A DNA stretch of 32,031 bases from the NCBI GenBank assembly GCA_026993975.1, contig JALWRR010000010.1, forward strand, positions 1 to 32,031, given 5' to 3'. The first letter of the stretch is position 1, and every line of letters begins with the position of its first letter. The notes below the pieces were generated by a model. That model was not told where the DNA came from, made no database searches, and saw nothing but the letters and a program-made list of their open reading frames with translations. Source of the DNA: Promethearchaeati archaeon. Lineage in GTDB: Archaea > Asgardarchaeota > Njordarchaeia > Njordarchaeales > Njordarchaeaceae. This document shows positions 15,871 to 23,256 of the stretch, piece by piece. Made by a program: the position numbers and the translations under genes.

Positions 15871-16758
15871 ATGGGTTACGCCATTTTAGATTGGGGGACA
15901 TATAATGCTTTAGGATCTATAAAAAATGCTATCTTGTTAGGAATGAGACTAACAGAGATACCTCCAAGGATCTTCTCGAGAAGGAAAGTTGATGAGAAGT
16001 ATTTTAGGGAGTACAAGAAAGCGTGCAAAGGCATATTCACAACAATTACTGCGCATGCACCATACTACTCCTTAACCTCTAGGGATCCATCAACGTTAAA
16101 GGATACTGAGAGAGCGATGAAATCGGCAATTAAGCTTGCGAACATAGCTGGAGCAGAGATATTTAATATGCATATTGGTTCAGCGCTTGATGATAGGGAT
16201 AAAGCAATTGAACAGGCGTCAGATATAATTAAGAAACTACTCAAAGAGAGCAAGGATATAATGATATCGCTTGAAACAACTTATTCCCCAAAATTCCTGG
16301 GCTCGCTTGACGACATAAAAGCTATTATAGAATCAGTTAATAGTGATCGAGTCATTATTTCCCTTCAGCTCGATAATGACTTTATAAGGGAGCTAGAGAT
16401 CTATAAGAATGCAAATTTTAATTTAGCGAACTCAAAAGCCACTGTTGATTTCTGGATGAATTTGTTTAAGAGAGCTATAAAACTAACTAGAAACTATTTC
16501 TCAATAAGGTTTTCTCAAGTAATAGGGATGTATCTCAGAAAGAGATTCTTCGTTAAAAAGAGAGTTCCTCTTGGTCGTGGTTATCCAGATATTAATCCAT
16601 TAGCTAAGGCTATCGCTCAATTTATTTACAGAGAGATCTATGAAAAAGAACTACCAATGGAAGTACACATAATTTATACTGGGCCAACAGAGACAAAGTT
16701 TAGGGATACAGTGATGTTAACGAGCTCTATAGTGAGTGAAGTCGCTCAATTACTCTAA
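15871..16758 (+). CDS. Endonuclease IV-like / xylose isomerase-like TIM barrel protein
   Basis: The 295-residue protein resembles endonuclease IV (Nfo), the AP-site endonuclease. Early metal ligands match: His62 in AHAPYYS, His101 in NMHIGS, Glu135 in SLETT, and a final Glu274 in TGPTE. Between them, the Nfo signatures DxxH and D-x-H are not evident (LDND and a Lys/Arg-rich GMYLRKRFFVKKR segment take their places). It may therefore bind fewer metals or act on something other than abasic DNA. The ATG at 15871 follows GGTGAT by 4 bases and is preferred over ATG 15859. The next gene is an SF2 helicase, which supports a nucleic-acid role (inference). Confidence 0.7.
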   Translation: MGYAILDWGTYNALGSIKNAILLGMRLTEIPPRIFSRRKVDEKYFREYKKACKGIFTTITAHAPYYSLTSRDPSTLKDTERAMKSAIKLANIAGAEIFNMHIGSALDDRDKAIEQASDIIKKLLKESKDIMISLETTYSPKFLGSLDDIKAIIESVNSDRVIISLQLDNDFIRELEIYKNANFNLANSKATVDFWMNLFKRAIKLTRNYFSIRFSQVIGMYLRKRFFVKKRVPLGRGYPDINPLAKAIAQFIYREIYEKELPMEVHIIYTGPTETKFRDTVMLTSSIVSEVAQLL

Positions 16759-16853
16759 TTTTTTATTTAATAAAACACCTATTTATTGCTTTCAGGGATT
16801 ATCAAAGAAAGTGTGTTAATTTCTCTATAAGACATGCTTAATGGTTATTAAGA

Positions 16854-18599
16854 ATGAGTAATTACTCTGAATTGAAACTGAGACCTAGGAAGTATCAGAT
16901 AAAAGCTAGTGAAATAGCTCTAAGTAACAAAAAGACAGTAATAGTTATGCCTACAGGAACAGGCAAAACTCTTATAGGATTGATGTGGGCTAAATCTCTT
17001 CTAGATAAAAAGAAAGCTAGAAAAATCCTTGTGCTTGAACCCACAAGAATTCTAGTTGAGCAGGTATCAGCTTTTTATAAGAAAGTTTCTGGCCTAGACA
17101 CGGGAGCTATCCATAGTATGATGCCTGAGGAATCAAAACGAAGAGGCTGGTTATCAAGAATAGTTGTTACTACTCCTGAAGAGATCCTATTCAATATGGA
17201 TAAGCTCGATTCTTTCGATGCCATCGTCATCGATGAATGCCATCACTCTGTGGGAGAAGATGCTTATAAGAAAGTTTTAGAAGCAAGCACTGCTGAGTGG
17301 CGATTAGGTTTATCAGCTCATATCCCTAAGAGGCATAGAAAAAGCATTGAGAAACTGATTGGGAGGATCTATGAGTGGAGTACTAGTGATCCAGATATAT
17401 CGAGATATATTCCCGATTGGATTGGCGAAGTTTATGAATGCCCTCTAGATAATGCTTCTTTCAAAGTATATAAGCTCCTAGAGAAGGAGTGGCTTAATTC
17501 TGATCGAAGAGAGAAAATACTGTATGGTTTAGCTCTAAGATTCTTGTCACGGGACGGTGCTTTAGCTCTAAAAGAGAGCCTAAGCAAGAAAACTAAACTA
17601 GCGTCCCTCTTAAGTAAGTATAAGCAAGATATATTGAGACTACCAGATCTACATAAGCTCGATAAATTAAATAAAGCAATAGATCAACATGATTTCGAGA
17701 AAGCAATAATATTTGTGGATAGAGTGATCGTAGCAAGGAAACTAAAAGAGTTATTTCAGGGATACGATACAGTAGTTATAACTGGTAAGAGGAGAAACGG
17801 GGATAGAGTTATTAAGCAGGCATTAGAGCTTGCTAGGAGGAAAGAAACTAGGATAGTTATATCAACTTCAGCCGGTGAGGAAGGGGTTGATTTACCTAGT
17901 GCAGATCTGCTAGTTCTCTGGAGTAATGTTGTTAGTCCATTAAGATTTATACAGCGGCATGGGAGAATATTAAGGAAAACCAAGCCAGTTAAATTCGTTG
18001 TTTACCTAGTTACACCTAACACGATTGATATGAACGCATTCCTGGATTCAGTTTATCTAGCTAAAAAAGTGGGAGTAGATATAAATATCTCTAATGAATC
18101 ACTGAGAGACTACTTAATGCGATCCCCTAGAGCAATCTTGTTAAGCGCTCTGGAAAACCCACTCCCAAGAGAGTTCATCCAGGAAGTGACTGGACTTGGA
18201 GCAAGTGAAGTTCAGAGAGCATTAAGACTTTTCTTTGAGCAGGGAGAATTATTCTACGTATATACACCGCTTGGAAGAACAATCGCTAAACCAGAGCACA
18301 TCCCGATTCTCTATGAGAAATACCCAGAATACTTTAATCCCGAGAACATTCAGGGGAAAGTAGTGATCATTCTAGATTCAAGAAAAAAAGTTTTTCAAGG
18401 CGATTACAAATCAATAATAAACACGCTTACTAAGTTTCTAGGTAGATTCAATGGATTAAGAATCACTTTAAGAGAGAACATTGATTCAATTGAGTATGTT
18501 TATTCTCTCTCATATAACTTCAGGATAAAGGAGAGAGAAGTGTTAGAAATAGTTCTAAAAAATGCATTCACTAAAACCGTATTCACAGAGTATGGCTAA
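16854..18599 (+). CDS. SF2 DNA helicase (Hef/FANCM-like or XPB-like core)
   Basis: The 581-residue helicase has RKYQ at 12-15 (Q-motif position), Walker A PTGTGKT at 33-39, PTRILVEQ (Ia), TTPEE (Ib), DECHH at 127-131 (II), LGLSAH at 151-156 (III) and QRHGRILR near 366 (VI). The order and the insertion after motif III resemble the helicase half of Hef and related fork-remodelling enzymes. No XPF-type nuclease domain follows; instead there is a C-terminal part of about 170 residues with a winged-helix-like LPREFIQEVTGLGASEVQRAL region. Motif III ends in His rather than the usual Thr. It sits downstream of the endonuclease-IV-like gene and its stop overlaps the convergent membrane gene by 4 bases. 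A role in DNA repair or replication restart is likely. Confidence 0.82.
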   Translation: MSNYSELKLRPRKYQIKASEIALSNKKTVIVMPTGTGKTLIGLMWAKSLLDKKKARKILVLEPTRILVEQVSAFYKKVSGLDTGAIHSMMPEESKRRGWLSRIVVTTPEEILFNMDKLDSFDAIVIDECHHSVGEDAYKKVLEASTAEWRLGLSAHIPKRHRKSIEKLIGRIYEWSTSDPDISRYIPDWIGEVYECPLDNASFKVYKLLEKEWLNSDRREKILYGLALRFLSRDGALALKESLSKKTKLASLLSKYKQDILRLPDLHKLDKLNKAIDQHDFEKAIIFVDRVIVARKLKELFQGYDTVVITGKRRNGDRVIKQALELARRKETRIVISTSAGEEGVDLPSADLLVLWSNVVSPLRFIQRHGRILRKTKPVKFVVYLVTPNTIDMNAFLDSVYLAKKVGVDINISNESLRDYLMRSPRAILLSALENPLPREFIQEVTGLGASEVQRALRLFFEQGELFYVYTPLGRTIAKPEHIPILYEKYPEYFNPENIQGKVVIILDSRKKVFQGDYKSIINTLTKFLGRFNGLRITLRENIDSIEYVYSLSYNFRIKEREVLEIVLKNAFTKTVFTEYG

Positions 18600-19630
18600 G
18601 AAACTGCCCGTAAACCCCTCCTTCTTACCGCTCTATACACAATTGTAATAAGATTATAGGCAATAATAATGAACCCAAGAATAATCGTTATAAAGAACAT
18701 GCCAGCGATAAATACATATGCTATATTACTTATTAGAGAGAAAACTATCACTAGAATGAAAACCAGTATGTAAAATCTCAGTAAATCACTAAACTTGAAT
18801 AATTCCCCTAATTCTCTTTCCTCCCCTTTAAATGAATCCTTATCGAGATAAATCCCCATAAACAGAATCAAGTAAATTAGAATCGTTAGCATAATAGTGA
18901 TCGGCCCCGGAATCTCACCTGGTCTAACCACGAAAAAGAATAATATGTAGAGAAACGCTAGATAAGCAATCATGATAACTAGACCAATTTTACCCACAAT
19001 TAAATTATCTAAAGAGATTGTCTCTCTATCCATTCTCTTAATAATGAGATAGATCAAGGTGATGAGAGCTAGAGATCCAAAAAATCCAGAAGCACTAATA
19101 AAGAGGTTCCCTCCCGAATTAAGAGCTAGAGCTGAACCAGCGAAAAGAATTAGGAAAACATAGAAAAATAAGGAGACCTTGTTCTTAATGATCAATAAAT
19201 CAATATTACATGAATCCTCGTTACCTAAGTGCATTGAAAGTATCTTTATGGTGATTAACGGAGCGATAAAAGACATGAATGGATGCCAAATAAAACTAAC
19301 TATACTCATCTCTGCTACAGCAAAGCCCAGAGGTGTACCAAGTATCGGTTTCCCAGAATCACTAAACCCAGCCCAATCAACCTTCGTCATCCATGTCTCA
19401 TAGAGACCGAAAATAACACCGAATAAGTAGAGGGATCTCGGGGAGGTCCTGTTGACTCTCACTGCAATATTAAATAATACGAGCAAATGAAACATGTATA
19501 AGGGGAGTAGAAAGATGTATCCGAATATATCAGAGAACCATAGAATCGATGAACCAGATAAAACTTCTGCGTAGAATACAGAAAGTAATCCAGCCAGTAG
19601 TAATAACAGAAGTTTCGGGATCAAACGCAT
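18596..19630 (-). CDS. Polytopic membrane protein of unknown function
   Basis: This is a protein of about 344 residues with roughly ten hydrophobic spans and little soluble sequence. An ordered segment (FGVIFGLYETWMTKVDW, then HPFMSFIAPL) in the first half has conserved-looking Trp, Asp, Glu and His that could form a site near the membrane face. The C-terminus is basic (RRRGLR), so it is probably cytosolic. ATG 19630 is chosen because GGTGA lies 6 bases upstream; TTG 19642 is less likely. It is head to head with the 7-span/longin-like gene across about 200 bases. I do not recognise a family with known function. Confidence 0.65.
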   Translation of the reverse strand: MRLIPKLLLLLLAGLLSVFYAEVLSGSSILWFSDIFGYIFLLPLYMFHLLVLFNIAVRVNRTSPRSLYLFGVIFGLYETWMTKVDWAGFSDSGKPILGTPLGFAVAEMSIVSFIWHPFMSFIAPLITIKILSMHLGNEDSCNIDLLIIKNKVSLFFYVFLILFAGSALALNSGGNLFISASGFFGSLALITLIYLIIKRMDRETISLDNLIVGKIGLVIMIAYLAFLYILFFFVVRPGEIPGPITIMLTILIYLILFMGIYLDKDSFKGEERELGELFKFSDLLRFYILVFILVIVFSLISNIAYVFIAGMFFITIILGFIIIAYNLITIVYRAVRRRGLRAVS

Positions 19631-19834
19631 AAGTTTCACCAACTAATCTTAAAAAAAGTAAGTTTTTCTGCGAATATTTCTATATCGTATTAATTAGAAG
19701 TATATATTCTTACTCTTATTTCTTTATTTAAAAAAGTTGAATATACCATATATACGACTTAATATATTTCAAGAAAATTTTAAATTAGTGAGCAGCTATT
19801 AATTAATCTACTTATGAAAACGTGATGAGTAATA
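19631..19834. promoter_or_regulatory. Divergent promoter region
   Basis: About 200 AT-rich bases separate two membrane genes transcribed away from each other. TTAATATATTT at 19759-19769 and the TTTTAAATTAG block at 19778-19788 are TATA-like toward the plus strand. CGTGATGA at 19821-19828 is the ribosome site of the plus-strand gene. No further gene is visible. Confidence 0.35.
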
Positions 19835-20905
19835 ATGATTATTCAATACATCCTACTATTAATCATGCCTGAGTTATTATTTAGCTTCATCATAAGCCTT
19901 AAAAGCTTTATGAAGCATGGTTACTTATCTCTACTATACGATTCCTTAACATCTCTGTTTCTGGAACTAGCGTTGATTTCAGAAGTATTAAGTTACTATG
20001 TTAACATGAGAATTTTCATTCTTAGTAGATACGTCGTTCTAAACGCTTTCCTAAGAACAACATTCATCGTTCTTGGATTCATATCCTGGATCTTCTCAAT
20101 AAACTACTTAACAAGCAACAAGATATCGAGACTAATACATATTGTAACATTTATAGGTGGCGGCGCGGTAATAGCTTCATTATTCGAGACTGATCTATTC
20201 TCCTCACTAGTCCTTGCTGTCGTGGAGATAGCTGGATTAGCGTTAATAGGAATTGTTATTGCGAGACACTTAATATTCAGCATGAGACAGTTAAGGGCGA
20301 GAAGAAACATGAAGTATCACTGGATATATTTCCTAGGAACACTCACGTTCCTATCAGGATTATCAATCTTGATTATAAATGGTTTATTAGTGTACGTCTC
20401 AATACCTTTAGTGGATTTCCTAGAGGTAATCGCGATAGCATTATTGTTCACCGGTTACTTAGGAGTCATGATGATCTCTGGATTATACCCACACATGCTA
20501 TTAACAACATATATAAGACCATACAGCTTGTTCCTAGTAACAACTGGAGGAGAAACATTCTTCAAGTACTCTTTTAGAGCTGGAAGAGAAAGAGTTGATC
20601 CAGAGTTGGTTGGTTCAGCAATGACTGGAATTTCAATGATGACAAGTGAGATCATTGGAAAAAACATACCGATGAGACTAATTGAGCATGAAGCATTCTA
20701 CATAATAATGGCCCATGGAGAAAAAATATTGGGTTTCCTCTTCACGGACAAGATGAGCAAAATACTTAGCGAGAGCTTAGATAGATTAATAAAAGTAATA
20801 GAATCAAAATATATGGATTATATAGGAGACATCGTGTTAATGGATGAGAAGATCCAGAAAGAAATGGAAAAAGACACAGAGGAAGCATTCTATTACTTAA
20901 TCTAA
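19835..20905 (+). CDS. Seven-span membrane protein with C-terminal longin-like domain
   Basis: The 356-residue protein has seven hydrophobic spans within the first 228 residues (about 2-21, 30-56, 72-93, 101-119, 122-149, 163-190 and 194-222). A soluble C-terminal domain of about 110 residues follows. It opens with a strand FLVTTGGETFFKYSF, then a long helix, a pair of strands (AFYIIMAHGEKILGFLFTDK) and an amphipathic helix ILSESLDRLIKVIESKY, which is the pattern of longin/roadblock-like regulatory folds. With an odd number of spans, this domain would be cytosolic if the N-terminus is outside. Such folds usually bind small GTPases or act as dimer platforms, so a sensor or docking receptor is possible. 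It is a relative of the frameshifted gene at 10900-11984. No GTPase gene is nearby. Confidence 0.7.
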   Translation: MIIQYILLLIMPELLFSFIISLKSFMKHGYLSLLYDSLTSLFLELALISEVLSYYVNMRIFILSRYVVLNAFLRTTFIVLGFISWIFSINYLTSNKISRLIHIVTFIGGGAVIASLFETDLFSSLVLAVVEIAGLALIGIVIARHLIFSMRQLRARRNMKYHWIYFLGTLTFLSGLSILIINGLLVYVSIPLVDFLEVIAIALLFTGYLGVMMISGLYPHMLLTTYIRPYSLFLVTTGGETFFKYSFRAGRERVDPELVGSAMTGISMMTSEIIGKNIPMRLIEHEAFYIIMAHGEKILGFLFTDKMSKILSESLDRLIKVIESKYMDYIGDIVLMDEKIQKEMEKDTEEAFYYLI

Positions 20906-21075
20906 AGCAATCAAGAAGAATATTTAAGCCCACTTCTTCATTAAATAATTATGCAAAATCGATGATTTCTCAAATATCACGCTTTTACCTATATATTGTC
21001 TTAAATTATTATATCATTTTTTAATTCTCGGTTTCTTACAAACTACATTCACCATGATGATTGGTGGGCTAGTAG

Positions 21076-22353
21076 ATGGATAAGAGGAATCTATTTGGGT
21101 TAGGGTTCTTTCAATTCATTAGGAATCTTAGGAGAGGGGTTTTTTACGCTTACTTAATATTATTTATGCTTGAAGTCCTTAAGAGATCTTTCACTGAATC
21201 AATCCTTGTTATGGCTTTACCAATGCTGGCTAATTCTCTGACTCAATCCCTTTTATGGGGACCGTTAAGCGATAAGATGGGGAAAAGGAGAATTTTTATA
21301 GCTCTAGGGGAAAGTATAGCTGGAGTAGCTTACGTTTTTATTTCTCCTCCTATATGGTCGCTGATAACTGGTTTAAACATATATGTAGCTAAGGCTCTGT
21401 ATGCTTATACCTTGATAGCGAGCTTAACGCTACTTGAATCTATATGGTCGATGAGCAATGTGAATTGGTCTGCATTAATCGCTGATTTGACTCTACCAGA
21501 GGAGCGAGGGAATGTGATGGGTCAGATTAGCTCTATTGGAGCTTTAGGGAATATTGCTGGTGTATTTATTGGGGGTATCGTCTATGATTATCCAACGAAA
21601 GCTGCTGGTTTCCAATACATTTTCTTTATAGCGTCTATATGCTTATTCCTTAGCGCCGTCATCATACTAACTTTTGTTTCTGAGGAAAAATCTATCTCTC
21701 CTAGGATTATAGCTAAGATGCCTAGTAGTGATAGCAGATTAATGAAACCTTATTTATTCTACTCTTTTCTAGTATCGCTCGCATTCGTGATAGTTGGTAG
21801 AGCATCTATAAGAAGAATCATGAATTATTATCTTAGATTAGCTATCTTGGCTTCAAGCTTTGAGATGAGTATAATAAATAATGCTGGTACAATATCTAGA
21901 TTGATTTTTAGTCCTTTGCTCGGATACTTATCTGATAAGAAGGGAAGGGAGATATTTATTGAGCTTGGATTCATACTTGCAGTGTTCGTACCTCTACTAT
22001 ACGTATCATTTAATACAATTACTCTCTTAGTTATTGTAAGTATTATTAATGGCTTTGTCATGTCGATTATTAATACTGTGGCTTACGCGTATGTCGCAGC
22101 TATGATTCCTGAGAAAGCTAGAGGGAAGTATTTTGGTCAATATAACTTAGTGAGATCAATTAGCTCTGGAGTTATACCCATTTTATCAGCTGGATTCTTA
22201 TTGGATTTCTTGGTATCGATGTATTTAAGTAGAGGCATTAGTTTCACTAGTGCTCAATTAAACGCCATGATAGATATATTCTACTTAGCCTCTATTCTCG
22301 CTCTAATAGGAACAGCTCTATTTACTCTCCTTAACGTTTTTAGGAGGAAATGA
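21076..22353 (+). CDS. Major facilitator superfamily transporter
   Basis: The 425-residue protein has about twelve spans in two halves. The MFS loop 2-3 motif is clear in the first half (GPLSDKMGKRR) and repeated in the second (GYLSDKKGRE). A basic intracellular loop separates the halves. ATG 21076 follows GGTGGG by 8 bases. MFS members move small solutes or drugs using ion gradients, and nothing here points to a substrate. Its stop overlaps the convergent phosphoesterase gene by 14 bases. Confidence 0.88.
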   Translation: MDKRNLFGLGFFQFIRNLRRGVFYAYLILFMLEVLKRSFTESILVMALPMLANSLTQSLLWGPLSDKMGKRRIFIALGESIAGVAYVFISPPIWSLITGLNIYVAKALYAYTLIASLTLLESIWSMSNVNWSALIADLTLPEERGNVMGQISSIGALGNIAGVFIGGIVYDYPTKAAGFQYIFFIASICLFLSAVIILTFVSEEKSISPRIIAKMPSSDSRLMKPYLFYSFLVSLAFVIVGRASIRRIMNYYLRLAILASSFEMSIINNAGTISRLIFSPLLGYLSDKKGREIFIELGFILAVFVPLLYVSFNTITLLVIVSIINGFVMSIINTVAYAYVAAMIPEKARGKYFGQYNLVRSISSGVIPILSAGFLLDFLVSMYLSRGISFTSAQLNAMIDIFYLASILALIGTALFTLLNVFRRK

Positions 22354-23107
22354 TTCTGAGCGCTTGATCAACATCAGCGGTCTTTAGCAACGCTATTATC
22401 CACTTCTCATATTTCTTATCCAGATTCAATTCCTTTATTCTAGAGATTACTTCATCTATAGGATACTTAACTCTCTGTATCTCGAAACTTCTTTTCTCAG
22501 TATTGAGAATTGCGAATGAAGCTCTAGTATCAACATCCCTAGGCTGACCAACTGATCCCGGATTAACAATCATTGAATTATTAATTCTTCTAATCATTGG
22601 GATATGTGTGTGGCCTAGGATAATGAAATCAGATTTAATCTTCTTAGCAACACCGTAACTACTTTTCTCTATAAGTAGATTGGAGAGCTCATTGTCTGGG
22701 AGATCTGGGTAAACATAACCATAGAGCGGGACTCTTGGAGATCCATGAACAATATATAGCTTCAAGCCATCTATCTCAATAACTTTCCTCAAAGGCATTT
22801 CTCTTAGATAATTTATCTGATCCTCGTGAAGAAGCTTTAGAGATATGTTCTCTCTAGTATAAACACTTAACTCATGCGTCTTCTCACCACACCTACAATC
22901 CACTCCCCATGCAACAGCATTATCATGATTACCCATAACGATAATATCAGCGTTTTCTCTCAACCAATCAACCACTTCTCCTGGATTAGGACCATAATCA
23001 ACACTATCACCAACAAATATCACCCGATCATAATTCTCCGCGCTATTAATTACCGCGTCTAGAGCATGCATATTACCATGTATATCCGAGATAACTAATA
23101 ATCGCAA
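22340..23107 (-). CDS. Metallophosphoesterase (YfcE/MJ0936-like)
   Basis: The protein of about 255 residues has every motif of the calcineurin-like fold: DIHGN, GDSVDYGPNP, GNHD, a later HGSPR, and GHTHIP, followed by NPGSVGQPRD. These coordinate two metals for phosphodiester or phosphomonoester hydrolysis. The family includes archaeal cyclic-nucleotide phosphodiesterases, but the substrate is unknown. A TTG at 23107, preceded by GAGGGGAG, gives a start directly before the first strand and is preferred. An upstream ATG at 23134 would add nine residues. It is divergent from aconitase. Confidence 0.87.
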   Translation of the reverse strand: MRLLVISDIHGNMHALDAVINSAENYDRVIFVGDSVDYGPNPGEVVDWLRENADIIVMGNHDNAVAWGVDCRCGEKTHELSVYTRENISLKLLHEDQINYLREMPLRKVIEIDGLKLYIVHGSPRVPLYGYVYPDLPDNELSNLLIEKSSYGVAKKIKSDFIILGHTHIPMIRRINNSMIVNPGSVGQPRDVDTRASFAILNTEKRSFEIQRVKYPIDEVISRIKELNLDKKYEKWIIALLKTADVDQALRIISS

Positions 23108-23210
23108 GGCTACTCCCCTCTTTAATTGATACATTGCTTTCTAAGAAATCTTGAAACAGTAATAAGGTTTAGCTAAATTCCCAATATATGCATCACTATA
23201 TTTTTATTTA

Positions 23211-23224
23211 CAAATATATTAAAC
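23211..23224 (+). promoter_or_regulatory. Probable aconitase promoter (TATA box)
   Basis: AAATATATTAAACC is a good archaeal TATA box. A transcript start about 26 bases downstream would fall near 23243, leaving a 14-base leader with AAAGGTG before the ATG at 23257. Confidence 0.42.
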
Positions 23225-23256
23225 CTTAACAGTGGCCTCTAAAAAAGGTGCAAGTG

